Part shown: piece after piece, positions 33,980 through 47,120 of the stretch | How positions within the stretch are numbered: the stretch's first letter is position 1 | Layout of the letters: every line of letters begins with the position of its first letter | Assembly: GCA_947034895.1 (NCBI GenBank) | Contig: OX344762.1 | Coordinates: 72,906,981-72,970,980, forward strand | Direction of reading: 5' to 3' | Length of the DNA stretch: 64,000 bases | From: Rhytidiadelphus loreus | Taxonomy: Eukaryota > Streptophyta > Bryopsida > Hypnales > Hylocomiaceae | Notes under the pieces: model-generated | Told to the model about the DNA's origin: nothing | Database searches by the model: none | What the model saw: only the letters and a program-made list of their open reading frames with translations | Made by a program: the position numbers and the translations under genes

Positions 33980-35555
33980 GAACAACGGCTTTGAATTAAT
34001 GCATGATGTCCATTCCAAGTACCTAATAAAAGACAAAATGTCTCAAGTGGGTCAATTCATATGTAAACATTTTTTGTTTCAACAAAAAAAAATACTAAAA
34101 ATCATAATGTTGACCCCCAAACCATGGTGGAATTTTTTTTTGTTAGAGTAGTTTGACTAAATTAGCCATTTTTTAGTGATATTATTTTCAAATTACAATA
34201 GTATGTCATAGAAAGGAGAGTTCTTTTCTATCAAGTTCAATTGCAAACAAATTTTAATATGAATCACCATGAATCTTTAGAAAAAAATTGTGCAAAGGCT
34301 TCATAAACTTGAGTCATGAGCATTCTTCTTCAACTTTTATACTGAGAGAGTCTCTTAGGAAGATAAATGTAAATTTAAATATTTACGCAAAATGACTTAT
34401 TTATAGCTTCAAGAGGAATCTAGACATATGATATCTTATTTTTGTACGTTTTTCTTTCTTTGTCATGTCTGTTTGAACCAATCCAAAATCTAGCACAAGA
34501 ATTAAGAAGTATTGAGTGACGAATGGCTAATCACATCAATGAAGAATAGACAAAAAATTATTTCTTTAGCAAATTTAATTGTGTTTCATGAGTTTTGTGT
34601 AGTTCTTTGTAGTATGTCCTTAAAAAGACTCGCAATCTACCCAATGGATGCCAACTCTCTAAAACAATAAGATGTTTAAGAAATAATCAAATATACTTTG
34701 TAATGAATCAAAATGTACTATTCTACATGCAAGATTCTTTATAGAGGATGTATCTTTAAATTCGATAATGCTAAATTGATCTTTAGACAAATTTATTAAA
34801 CAACAAATTTAGACTATAACATTATTCTTTCTTGACAATATTAACCCTTTGATCCCTAAAAGACCAAGGAATAATCCAAATTTCCAAAATTGTAAAACTG
34901 GATTATAAAATATAACTTAGAAGAAGAATTTAATGAAGACTCTCAAACAATAATGATAAAATATGATCCATAGATCATATTTGTATAGCTAAATCAACTT
35001 GTATACAAATCAATATTTTTCAATAATGTTTGTGATTTTACAAGATAATATTAAATTCTAATCATAAACATTTTTTAAGACTTTTATTTTACTTTTTTAT
35101 TCAAGTCATTTTTGAAGGGTTATTTTTTGTACTAGAAAGTTACTTTTGAAGCCAAATCTACTAGTAGCCTTTGATTTGCAGAATATTTGCAAAGCAAAAT
35201 CTTCAAAATCTTTATTATACAAATGTTAAAGAATTAACACAAGAATCTTTAAAAAAAATGGAAAAAAAAATGCATTTTTGGATGCTTGGGATGTGTTTGT
35301 ATTCATCCTTTATTCAAAATTTGAATGCCATGTCCTTTACGGATCAAGGACCAAACATTCAAATTTTGAACAATTAATTAATTAATTTTTAATAGAAAAT
35401 CAAATTATATGGCTACTTATCTAGAATTATTAATAGCATTCAAACATCTTTAAAGGTAAAGTTAGGGTGTCCAAATGCATGTAATTATATACATTTCTAT
35501 AAAATTGAAAATATATTATGCAATTATATAAATGTAAAATTGATGTAGAGTTCCT
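33980..35555. other. AT-rich intergenic DNA, no gene recognised
   Basis: Very AT-rich with only short, featureless open frames. A TTAA followed by CCCTTTGATCC at 34841 hints at another old element end, but no convincing partner end was found. Confidence 0.4.
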
Positions 35556-36408
35556 CCCCAAAACACCATTTTTGGCAACATAGCAATTTTTGGCAACTCA
35601 CTATAAATGGAATTTTTATTTTTTTTCTTTGAAAATTTCACAAAATGTGTGCCTGAGGAGTACACTAGAAGAAAACCAGAAGAAATTATGTTTTACTTGA
35701 CAGAAACTACGTTGTACTCAACAAAAAAGTATCATCTAGATTTTGTTGAGGTCTCCCTTTGTAACACAAAATTTTGCACTCTAATACAAAATTCTGCGTT
35801 TTACTTGTCAAAAATCTGCATTTTACTTGTCAAATTTTGTGTTGAACCATTGGAACGCAAAATTTTGCATTACAGAGGGAGAACTCAACAAAATCCAGAT
35901 GATACTTTTCTGCTGAGTACAACACGGTTTTTGTGAAGTAAAACACAGTTTCTTCTAGTTTTCTTCTAGTGGTAGCTTTGAAGGCACAATTATTTTCATA
36001 ACTTTTGACTACATGGTCAAAAAATAATTGCATGATATGTAATTTTCAACAATCAATGAGCACCCTAGGCAACCCCAAAAAATTCTTTTAAAATAAAAAT
36101 TTTGAAAAAATAAAAATTTTGAACTAATTCTCTAGATTTATATATAAATGGAAAACTTTGAATCATTCCATTTTGATTAATTAGATGAAAGTTATGAAGA
36201 GTTTTAGTTTGCAAGTAGGTATAGAGAAAAGAGAATCCATAGCAACCTACAAACTTATGCTTGATTGCATTACATTTCATTTCTATGTTTTAGTTTGTAT
36301 AATGATTGACACTATTAATAATTGTATATCATTGATGTGCTTGTTTCAAATTACAAAACAAATATTTTGGAATCTCTACTTTGCAATAGATTATAAAATC
36401 CAATATAA
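35556..36408 (+). mobile_element. 0.9-kb TTAA-type repeat, copy interrupted by a CACTA element
   Basis: Colinear with the copies at 36853 and 42221: shared blocks include GGCAACATAGCAATTTT, TTTCATAACTTTTGACTACA and TTTGAATCATTCCATTTTGA. A CACTA-type element (35663-35971) is inserted in it. The last 150 bases match less well. Confidence 0.6.
35663..35971 (+). mobile_element. CACTA-type foldback MITE (309 bp)
   Basis: Starts CACTAGAAGAAAAC and ends with the inverse, GTTTTCTTCTAGTG. The two arms of about 115 bases are roughly 85 percent identical in inverted orientation and leave a short loop. A 3-bp duplication GTA flanks it (35660-35662 and 35972-35974). CACTA ends with a 3-bp duplication define the CACTA (En/Spm) superfamily. 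The uninterrupted paralogue near 36966 shows a single GTA at the corresponding place. No coding capacity. Confidence 0.85.
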
Positions 36409-36630
36409 CCCTTGAACGTTGAAGAGGTGATGCTCAAAATCATCCTTTTGTATTACCGTGTGAATCATTGGTCAAAAAAATAGGAAAAGCACCTATTGGA
36501 AGTCAAAGTACTATAGGAGATCTTCCCTTCCCAAACCCAATTCCAAGGATGAATAGTTGCACTTTCGTCCTACACTCAAAGATTCCTTGTCATCCATCAG
36601 ACGTTTGGCATCCGTGTTGACGTTCAAGGG
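36409..36630 (+). mobile_element. 220-bp TTAA-type MITE, copy 1
   Basis: Begins CCCTTGAACGTTGAAG and ends TTGACGTTCAAGGG, an inverted repeat. The flanks (ATAA and ATAT) are one or two changes from TTAA. Internal blocks such as CCGTGTGAATCATT, GAATAGTTGCACTT and TTGTCATCCATC are shared with the copies at 47121 and 52538. Confidence 0.8.
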
Positions 36631-36852
36631 ATATAGTTTTAGAATTATTCTCTGCTATGTAATTTTTTATAAGTAATGTAATAATCACAAAACTTTTTTA
36701 AGAAAATCTCTCATTGGAAATACCCAATTGATTCTCATTTTAAGTTGTGACTATCACGATTATGATGACTACTTAGGAAAAGTTCAATTTCTATTTTTGG
36801 AGTTTCAAATCTGTGTTTATATCATCTAAATAATGCAAATAATCTATAATAA

Positions 36853-37788
36853 CTCCTAAAGCCCTAAACTACATTTTTTTTGGCAACATAGCAATTTTGG
36901 GAAGCTCACTACAAACGGAATTTTTATTTTCCTTCTTTGAAATTTTCACACAACATGTGCCCAAGGAGTAGTTTTAAGACCCAATAATTTTCATAACTTT
37001 TGACTACATGGTTAAAAAGTTAATGTATGATATATAGTTTTTTTAAATCATTTGTTTTAGAAAAAAAGAAATGAAATTGGTTCTCTAAATTTATATATAT
37101 ATTCAAAAGCTTTGAATCATTCCATTTTTATTAATGAGTTGAAAGCCATGAGGAGTTATAGTTTGTGGGTAGTTTGCAGTTAGTTATGGAATCTCTACTC
37201 AAAGATATACTTTGAAGAGAAGTTTATCTTAGATATTTATTAGTCTTTTATTTAACTCAATTTTCAATATTGTTGAAAAAAAATAAAAACACATTAGGTG
37301 TAGATTGTTGATTACAACATTACAAACATTGGGATTGCCATTTTTCAATTCCATAAACAAATTGTTCCATAGATTATTTGAATCATTCTCTACTTTTTTC
37401 TACTTATTATTTTTTTCTTATATGTTGTACAATTCCAAATGACCTAAAAAATTTCAAGCATGTATCCAACTTGCTTTGCCAAATGAATCCAAAGAAACAC
37501 CACCATTTTGGACATTTTTTATACAAATGTGGCCTTGTGAAGTGCAGGTACCTGATTATTTGCAGGGCCACCAAAAGAATTTTTTCCACTTCAAACACTA
37601 ATATATTGCAATCTACATAGTCAAAATTTCTGAAATTTTTTCCACATCTTTTCAAACTAGTTTACTAAAAGATCCTATGGTTATATATGTCCCAAATTTA
37701 TTGTTTCTAAAATTTGGTACTCGTACTAGAAATTACAGTTATGGAGTGTTTTTGATGAAATCATAGTCAAAAACCTTTACAAGTTCAT
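36853..37788 (+). mobile_element. 0.9-kb TTAA-type repeat, second copy
   Basis: Matches the 42221-43137 copy along its length: an opening CTCCTAAAGCCC after ATAA, GAATCATTCC near 37110, CTTATATGTTGTAC near 37418, AAGAAACACCACCATTT near 37490, GTGAAGTGCAG near 37538 and GATCCTATGGTTA near 37670. Both ends have drifted from TTAA. Confidence 0.75.
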
Positions 37789-39525
37789 CAATTGATTGTT
37801 TCATCAACATAAAACAATTCATTTTTGAAATTACTTTATTTTGTAGTTATGCTTTTTAAAGTTATATATACATATATCAAAAGAAAATGATTTCTTGGTT
37901 TGGTGCTATTTAGATTAGATTTATTATCTACAAGATTAATAATACTTGAGTCATTGAAGTCCACATGTTTCTCTCCAAAGAATACAAAGTCTTATTATTT
38001 TACTAGTGCAATAGCTGTAATCTAAAGTGCTAAAAGTAAAATTGCATCTATATTGATTTTGCAAGTTACACAGCTTTAAATTGATGTGAATATGTGATAG
38101 AGATTTGAATCAATTTTCAAATTTTCAATTTCACAATCAATATTTAATTATTATAAACTAAAATTTATCATTTGAAGTGAATTTCATCTTAGTAGTAAAT
38201 TTTTTTTATTCTCACAAATTTAGTGAATCTTTTATACTTTATATGATTGTATAGCAAAGCCAATATATATTGAAAATCACAAATAATACACAAAACTAAT
38301 TAAACTACTACAAAAATAGGTGATAGAATTATTAATGATGTAGACATTGACATTGTCACTAGTACTAAGAGCTTGTTTAGAATGATGAAATTGTTTTCAA
38401 ATATTCATAGAATGTATCTATATTAGATTATTAGTCTATGTCTATATTCTATAGAATAGTTGTAGAGTATGTTTATTTTGTTGGAGGATGCCCCCAAAAC
38501 ATTTTTTTATTATATGTTGTGCTAAGGAACTAAGATTGAACATCCCTTAATAAGGCCCCATTTTATCAAGACCTAACTTGTAGCCAACAATAATCAAGGC
38601 AAATCTTTGATTATATGTTATGTCATATTGTCATAGCAATATATATTATGTTACATTGTCATAGCAAATCACAAGCATTTCAAGGTAGTGTCAAGGTGGA
38701 TACTATAGTACAAGTAAAATAATAGCTAAACAATTAGACAAATGATGCCAAATACAAGTATCCATTTGTAAAAACACAATTTTATGATGAGATGTATCCA
38801 AGTGCCTAGATTTGAAGTCTCAACCTTATCCATGCATGTCTCAAAAACACAATACAAACTAATGTAAATTTAGTGAGGTTGCACTAGGTGCCTAAAACTG
38901 ATGCTAATTGCTATCTATGTCATAGATCCAATAATCCAATAAAGAAAAAACAAAAGTCACTAATTAGTGAGTAAAACCAAATTGATTAGTAAACAAATCA
39001 CATCCTAAAACATACTACGAAAACCAAGAGACCTTTGCCATTTCCATGTCAAACTCAATACTTGAAGCTCAAGAGTAGCACAAAAAATCCTCACAACATC
39101 ATCCAAAGGGAACCCTTACAACAAAAAGAGATGAGAAATAGTAGAAAGGGGCCACTATATTTTCACTAATCTTGAGGGAAGACCCATAGAGAAAACATTA
39201 ATGCCGTAGTTGTGATCATATATCAGGGTTTGGAAGTAGAATAAGCTCAATTGAATGTCCACCAATAGTGGATGGGTGGGTGGTACCAAACTACCAAGCA
39301 AGCTATTTTAAACTTTTAAATTCCATGGGTCTAACCAATGAAATGGTTGAACTAGGATTTAATCCGCATAGAACATATTTATCTCAATATACTCAATAGT
39401 TAGGGTATGCATGGTTGTCTATCCAAATAGCATGACGAACACAATGTTCAAGACATCTAGTACACCCCCATGTCAGTCTAGTAGAGTGAATTTTAAAGTT
39501 GATTTTTAAATAAATTATCTCCATT

Positions 39526-39820
39526 TATGGTCAATTTCGTTAAAATGGCGGTATTTTGCATGCCATTTTAATGGAATATCTTCTACAAAAGAGAATAAGT
39601 GTGCTACGATAGGGTCATACATGTGCCAATTTTATACCTAGCACATTCAAATCACGCCTAGTTCACACATTTCCACTCCCCTCGGACAATCTTTCCATTG
39701 TACGCCTAGTTCACACATTTCCACTCCCCTCAGACAATCTTTCTATTGTTTTCATTCTTTTAGTGGTTTCTTTTTTTGCTATTTTAATGGAATACCGCCA
39801 TTTTAACGAAATTGACCATA
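39526..39820. mobile_element. MITE-like element with 29-bp perfect inverted repeats
   Basis: 39526-39554 (TATGGTCAATTTCGTTAAAA then TGGCGGTAT) is the exact reverse complement of 39792-39820. The interior of about 240 bases holds a 48-bp tandem repeat. The target duplication is unclear, so the superfamily cannot be assigned. Confidence 0.7.
39655..39750. repeat. 48-bp tandem repeat, two copies
   Basis: 39655-39702 and 39703-39750 both begin CGCCTAGTTCACACATTTCC and differ at only a few positions. They lie inside the inverted-repeat element. Confidence 0.85.
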
Positions 39821-42220
39821 TTTATGATTTTGACATATTAAAGTCTCATTTGATTGAAGTGTCTCAATTTAATAAACATCTATTACATTCTAAATTTAGG
39901 GCCATAATTAAAGTGAGAATCCAAATTGTCTCAAGTGTTGAATATGGCCTTATTAGGTAAAACACATTCTCAATGCTTGTCTACTGGTAATACAACATGA
40001 AAAGTCAGATTTCCTATATGACATTGAATCTTGATTGTTTATGAGACAAGACAATACTAAAGTCTATAAAATTAAAACACGTTAATATTGAAAGTGAGTT
40101 CTACAAGAAAAATAGATTATTGTATTGTGTGATGAAGTATATATTTGAGTTTTACATTTTATTTGGGTCAACGGAAAAAACTTGAAAAATTACTATTAGG
40201 AAATATATTTTTGTAAAGATATTACAAAATGGTGACCTTTGGTGTTCAAGAAAGAAGTGAACTTCAATAATGATTTTCTAAAATTTCATAATGTAACATT
40301 CTAATCAATTTTAAACTTTTGCTAAAGCTTATTACTTTTAAGTTTTTAGTTTATAATAGAAAAACCAAGAGCATTTGAATATGTACCAATGTCTGAAAAA
40401 CTACATGTAAAAAGTTTACCTCTAAACTTTAATAAACTAATGTGATTGGATTCATTATGTGGCCTATTCTTATAATCAATTATGTTAAACAAAAATGAAA
40501 AATTGAAAACTAGCAACTCCCAAAAGAAGGGAAACAACTTGAAATTTGGCTTTTGGATTACTAGGGACCTTAAAAATGAGTAAAAATATCAATACTAAGA
40601 AGCCCTGAGTGTTTTGTCTATATAACATAATTTTAATAATATATTGCAAAATATAACATAATTTTTTATCCTATTATAAATCATTAATACATTAATACAT
40701 TTTTTGCAAGATTATTGGTGATATTTAATATTAAGTCAAGTACCTTAATAGAATTGAAATATATTAAATCTCAAAAGCAACTTTACCCAAGATCTAGCTT
40801 CTATAGGAATGTGATGATTTAATTACAAAGTCAAAACTGACAAGGTGCACAATTTATCTTAATTTCCCTTCTACTATCATGTGGACTTTAGGTGTAGGGT
40901 CTTTAACTAACAAACATGTAACTTAAAACAAATCTAAGGCAAAATTAATCATAGATCTTTCTTTACAATAATCTTATTTTTGTTCCCCCAACCTTGTATA
41001 CAATGATGTTTGTATGACCAAAGTTGCTTCTCTATTGATCATATTGTACATGACTTTTGCTAAAATATTATAGAACTTGCACATAGAAGTTGATTAGTCA
41101 AATTAGAGTACATCTAATTAGGGATTGTAAGTCTACAAAACACAATATAGATTATAGAATCATTCACTTTGTTTGCTTCAATTCTAAAACAAGGATATCA
41201 TTCAAAAATGTGATCTCGACAATAAAGTTATTAATTTTCATAACATTGATGACATTATTTTGATGGTTGAATCTTGTTAATTCAATGTTCACAAGAAGAA
41301 AACATCATAATGTCAAATGACAACAAGGTTAAAGAATATACCCAAAAATATATCACTATTTTGAATCTACTACAAGATTTCCAATTCTACAAATGTAGGC
41401 AACATTGAGATTATGATTTGATTATGTTAGATGCACTTGTTTTAGATTAAGTGACCAATGAACAAAAGTATACAACCATGCATATTGCAAATTTAATTGA
41501 GAAAAAGAGTAGAGTTTTTTAATCCATAATATTCATTCAATATAAAACCTCAATTTTTTTTATTCAAAAGTATAATTTAGTAATTAGATACATCTAATAA
41601 CAATCTTGAGCCTCTCTACTCTAAAAGTTTATGTATTCCATCAATCAATCTTATCCATCAAAGAAGGTTTAGAAGAATTCACAATGTCTTTGATTATAAA
41701 TTTTCCATTGAGACTATGGTTGCCTTTGTTAGTGATGACTATAAATTTTTGTTTAGACTTATCACAAATCATTGTTTAGACTTATGTGAAACAAAAAAAA
41801 CTTCCATTAGATCAAAAATACTATTATATCTCAACAATATGTTTTACACTAAGGAGATATGTCAATATTGATAGGGATATAATACCTTCTATAATGATGA
41901 AGGAGAGATATTAAATAACAACACTCACTATATAGAATAAATACTAGTATAACCCTTAAATGTTGTTATGACCAAAATCGGCTTACAAAAATCTTTATTC
42001 TTCAATTTTGGTAGGCTAACATATATTCAATGAAAACACATTCAACCACAATAGTAGGGGCAAAGTTATGGGGAAAATTTAGGTTTAAAAAACAAACTTA
42101 GTTGAAATATCCATATCTATCAACTACAAGAATGATCAATTATGGGTATTTTGAGGGTATACAAAGCTATTATAGTGAAATCCTATGGAGGTATGTTGTG
42201 TCAGATATAATGATTTTTAA

Positions 42221-43137
42221 CCCCTAAAGGACCAGACTGTGTTTTTTGGTTGTATAGAAATTTTGGGCAAGTACCTACAAGCGGAGATTTTCATATTTTG
42301 GGCTGAAATTTTAATAGAATGTGGGGGCAAGGAATATCTTTCATATGCACCAAATTTCATGACATTTGGAAATACGAGTCAAAAGTTATGGCCCAATATA
42401 TTACTTTTTTCATCGACAGGGCAGTTCGGGCAGATCAGAAAAAAATCACTTTATTCAGAAACAAAATTTTGGAATTGATTTCTAGAGTTTTATATACACA
42501 AAAAGCTTTGAATCATTCCATTTTGATCAATGAGTCAAAAGTTATGAAGATTTTTTGTTTGCGGGCAGTTTTGGATTTCCTACTCTAAAATAGACTTTGA
42601 AATCCTTTATCTTATCCAATTTTCAATATTTTTGGACAAAAATAAAATCGTAGGATGTAGATACATTATTACAACATTTCGACCATTGGGATTGGAAATT
42701 TTCAATTCCTTATTTAAATTGTAAATAATTTAGTATTTTAATCATTCTCTACTACTACCTACTTACTATTTTTTTCTTATATGTTGTACTATTCCAAATG
42801 ATCTGAAATTTTTCAAGCATGTGGCCAACTTGTATAGGAAAACAAATCCAACGAAGCACCACCATTTAGGTCATTTTTTCATAGAAATGTGAGCTTGTGA
42901 AGTGCAGCTGCCCTGCTTTTTGCAGGGTCAAAAAAATGATTTTAGTTAATTTGAATGCTTATATCTTGCAATCCACCCGGTGGAAATGTCTGAAATTTTT
43001 ACCACATGTTTTTGATACTATATAATACAAGATCCTACGGTTAGATATGTCAAAAAAATTCAAAATTTTGGTACTTGTACTAGAAATGGCAGTTTTGGAG
43101 CGTTTTTGGTGAAAGTATAGTGACGGTCCTGTAAGGG
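42221..43137 (+). mobile_element. 0.9-kb TTAA-flanked non-autonomous element, best copy (917 bp)
   Basis: Flanked by intact TTAA at 42217-42220 and 43138-43141. The left end is CCCCTAAAGGACCAGACTG and the right end in reverse complement is CCCTTACAGGACCGTCAC, an imperfect terminal inverted repeat. No coding capacity is evident. TTAA sites and CCC ends match the piggyBac pattern seen at 28490-33975. Other, older copies occur in both orientations across the window. Confidence 0.75.
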
Positions 43138-43141
43138 TTAA

Positions 43142-44884
43142 TCATGCGTAGCTGGTCACTAATAATTGGAATATATTCAGTGAAGAAGGGAAAGTTCAAG
43201 TATCTCATTACATCATGGGAGCTACTGTTCTTCTTAGTAGAGCCATGAATTTCATTGACTTCAATGTATTTTTCCATTGTTGGCTTTTTTGGAATTAAAT
43301 TATTGTATGTGTTGGTAAGGATAGTAGGGTTCATATGAACTCTACTAATACTCACTAGAACTTTTGTGGCTTTTTGTTTTTGTTTTTGTAGAGAATCAAT
43401 AATCTCAAGGCATTAGATGAGATCCGAGGGGCTAGAAGGCCATTTCAGGCTTGTTCTCAGCTTCGCTCTCCCAGGTCTCATTGAACGCCAATGTCAGAAT
43501 TTATTTATTTTACATAAATAATTTAACTTAATTTAATTTTTTAAATGAAAAACAAAGTTTTTATTTTTTATTTTTTCTATAAAAGTGATGTGGCAGTTGC
43601 TATGCCACGTCAATGTAGCTCACGAACTACAGTTTGGGCTAGTTTATGTTGATTCCCAAATTGGAAATTTACAAGATTTGTATTTCATGACCATCTTATT
43701 TTCTACAAAAAAATTAGTAATACCTCAATTAAAGAATATTAAATACTATCTAAAGCAAACACATTCAATGCATTTTCAATTTAAAAATATAAAAATATAT
43801 GGATGTAGAAAGTGCAACCCTTCTTTCCATTTTCTAAGTCTAAAAATCATTTGTAAGTTAGAATTGACTCCATGTGCACTTCACATATACCTATAATCCA
43901 ATTAGATGTTACAAGTTAGGGTCATTTCACACTATATTCCAAGTTCCACTAAATTCTTAATATCTCATTGGTGGAGAACAAAAAATTAAAATGGATTGAA
44001 GTCAATTAAAAACATGACTACATGGAGTCACATGCCATGTAGGCTGTTTTTTCTTTATCCAAAAAGGTTGAGAGAAAGTCAAGCTTCCAAGGATAATCAC
44101 TATATATGTTGTGTTTGCCAAATGTGGCTAATTATATCCCCCAACAACCAAATTTATAAATAAGATTCATGTCTGAAGCAACTAGTTTCTAGAGACTAGA
44201 CCAGTCATATCATGTGTCATCTACAATGATTCTTGCATGAGTCATATTTTGAGATTTTGCCACTCATTGTAGTCATATATTCATTGTAGACATAAAAAAA
44301 ACATTTTGTTGTAGTGCTTGACAGTTGACAAGTTGACATTATGTCTCAAGTCCGACATCACTCCAAAATGCCTACATGATATTACTTTTTGGAAGTTTTG
44401 GCGCCAAGAAAGTGGAACTTGGAGGATGAATTGTGTTTAGCCAAAATGAAACTGAGCTCAACCTTCAAGCTCCAAAAAATATTTGAATATAAAAAGAAGA
44501 AAAAAATACCATATAAAGCATCCTAGTGGGTCAAATGTTTTTCCAAAAATTTTCAAAGCAAATTTGATGCTAAAAGTGTCCTAAAAATGGATTTCTACTT
44601 TTTGACCTATTTCTTGGGCAATAAATTGTTTGATAATATTATATACCAAGTAAGTTGGGATTTAGAATTGGAACTTTGGCCTTCACACTATAAGTACCAA
44701 GACCTACATTTATTATTTTCTATTCACCTTCTACAACCCAAGAAAGTTAAGATTTTGCCTTGAACCAAGATTTAGAAAGTTGGAACTTGGGACAAAGTGT
44801 GAAACACACCTCACAATAGGTTAAACTTGTGTCTATCAAATAAAGTCTAGCTAGAGATCTAAAATGGAAACTCTCCATTCCACA
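43142..44884. other. AT-rich intergenic DNA, no gene recognised
   Basis: No supported gene or clear element. The open frame at 43585-43896 has no recognisable protein features. Short phrases near 44660-44820 about equal those near 14580-14800, suggesting further old repeats. Confidence 0.35.
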
Positions 44885-45533
44885 CTACCCAAAAGGGTGT
44901 TGTTTTCAACACTTTTTTTGACACTAAAATGTCAAAAACTGAGACATCATGAAATTTAAAGCATTTCAATACTTTTTTCAACACAAAAGTGTCAAAAAAC
45001 ATCATAAAAAATCTTATTTTTCAATACATTAGTTCCAAAAAAATTGTCAAAAAGATCATTAGTATGTTAGAAAGACTATCAAAAAAATGTTAAGAAGTGT
45101 TAGTAAGAGTGTTAGAAAGAATGGCCAAAATGTGGTCAAACAAATATATACAAAAAAATTTGATTTGGGGGCTACTTGGACTACTCGCCCAAAATTTCTA
45201 GATTGCCCAAACTACCCACCTATAATTTCAAGATGCCCAACCGCGGAACCACCCACTTAGAATTTCTAAACTATTTGTTCCTATCCAAGCTAACTAACAC
45301 ACAAACAATGGGATTTGAACCCCTCATCTATCTTCATATGTGCAATTAGAGATTTTTTGTTACTTGAATTTCCTTGAAAGGCAAGAAGAAGTTTAAGTAA
45401 ATCCAAGTTGTTTCATATTTTTTGGACCTTTGTGGAATTAGTTATGAATTTTCAAAGATGAACACTTGGTTTTTGACCTCTAGAGTTGAATAATTGTCAA
45501 AAATAATGTCGAAAATAACACACTTTTGGGTAG
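44885..45533. mobile_element. 649-bp element with terminal inverted repeats
   Basis: The left end reads CTACCCAAAAGGGTGTTG and then TTTTCAACACTTTTTTTGACA. The right end in reverse complement reads CTACCCAAAAGTGTGTTA and then TTTTCGACATTATTTTTGACA. The match covers about 38 bases with a handful of changes. No coding capacity. The flanks do not show a convincing target duplication, so the superfamily is open. Confidence 0.65.
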
Positions 45534-47120
45534 CCAATCACATGACTTCATAACAGGACGGGAGTTCTTACGAGCTTGCGATCAAGGTTCTTTCAGGCAA
45601 TAATTTGCTCAAAGGCAATAAAAATGTTCATCAATTGACATTCCCCTTTCATACTGAATAGCAGAATAGCACTCTTGAATAGGAAATTGGTCTTCCTATA
45701 GTCCTGAATGTTGGTATATACAAGGAAGTGGCCCATATGTTTTAAAGGTAAACCAAACATATTATTTAGAGAGGATATAAAAACATTCATTGGTCTTTTT
45801 TTTCTATCTTAGAACTCCAACTAAAAACACTCATAGGTTTGTAAACCTTTGAAAACATTGTTTCCCATTACAATATAGATGCTCATATTGAAAAAGACAA
45901 CACTACTTTCAACTTTTGTACACTAAAGGATATTTCGCCACATAACCACCTCATGAATGTATCAAACAACTTCATTAGTGTGTTCCACAAATTAAGGTAG
46001 AACAACCCAATGTTGTCAATCACCCAATCCGACAAATATTGAACCCTCCCATTTGTGTCAGTCACCCACCCATTACTACAAGCTTCACAACCCTTTAGCA
46101 TCATGATAATGCACTTGGGGATGGGACACAAGTCAATGTGCGGTTTAGCATGGGTCAATGAAAAAACACAGAAAATTCATTTTTTGTCAAAATGTCTTGA
46201 TTCTACTTGCAAAGGCTTCTCCCAAACTTCTCAATCTCAAAAAAAAAATACGAGAATTGAAAAACAGCTTCTTTATGGTACCTAGATAGCAAATTTTCTT
46301 GGTAATAAGCATGTTTACCTTATAATATTCTTGCTTCAATAGATTGCAACTTTCAACTTAAAGTAGTCACGGCATTGAAGGGGTTTTCGAGCACATGACC
46401 TTGTGTTGTCCAAAATCTGTGTCCGCAACCACACTGAGGTTTTGAACCTGAGTTCTGAACCAGAGACTGAGTTTTCTCTTCCTGTAAGTTATGACCCCAG
46501 CATGAGGCACTGCAAAATAGTGCACAATTCAGGTAACTTGAAGATCCTTAACATAAAGGAGTCGACCCATTTCTGACCGTCACCCCATTCTTATAGTATA
46601 GGCTCTTCCATTTCTGATCAACATTCAATGTTGTAGGTGACAACTCAAGTACAACATGACCAACATGAGTAGCAAAAATGTCCTGGAGATGAACATTGAA
46701 AGCATAAAGTGATTACACTAGCTATGTTCATTGAAAGCCACAATGATCACCTACATTGGTTTTGTAAGGAGCCTATGGTTGGAAATTGGTTTGCCTATAG
46801 ATTGAGAATGGGACAAACAAGAATCTTCACAAAAAAAAAATCCATATAATTTTGTTTTCGAGGGAAAAAATGTCAATAACCATGGCACGCATCCTTCTTA
46901 AATCAATATCCCTACATAGGATTTTTTTTCCCTCAACCTTCCCCCATGCCACACGTAAGGTAGTAGGATCCAGAAGCGTCACTGTACCCATAACCGCCAC
47001 CTCTTAAATATCTTGAAAAATCCTAGGAAGTAAATAGATGTGATTTATTACAAGGATGTACTACATCTGAATACCAGACCCTAGTGTTGGTATTAGGTGC
47101 ATCTATAGCGGGCTCTTTAA
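45534..47120. other. Intergenic region with possible minus-strand coding relics
   Basis: Two minus-strand open frames, 46158-45883 and 45790-45593, have protein-like composition (for example CPIPKCIIMMLKGCEACSNG), but no family is recognised and stops separate them. They might be remnants of a transposon gene. Nothing else recognisable was seen. Confidence 0.25.

Larger units (their letters stand above)
37789..42220. other. AT-rich intergenic DNA with one inverted-repeat element
   Basis: About 4.4 kb with no supported gene. Apart from the inverted-repeat element at 39526-39820, I see only short featureless open frames. Base composition is strongly AT-rich throughout. Confidence 0.45.

Noticed and set aside
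34841..35122. Possible TTAA-flanked element (TTAACCCTTTGATCC to GAAGGGTTAT)
   Set aside because: Only the first five terminal bases pair and the right flank is TTAT; chance is a sufficient explanation in AT-rich DNA.
45300..45330. TGGGATTTGAACCCC, like the T-arm of a tRNA on the minus strand
   Set aside because: The flanking sequence does not fold into acceptor, D and anticodon arms.
45593..46158. Minus-strand frames as a functional gene
   Set aside because: Stops interrupt them, no family is recognised and no splice sites join them convincingly; at best a relic.
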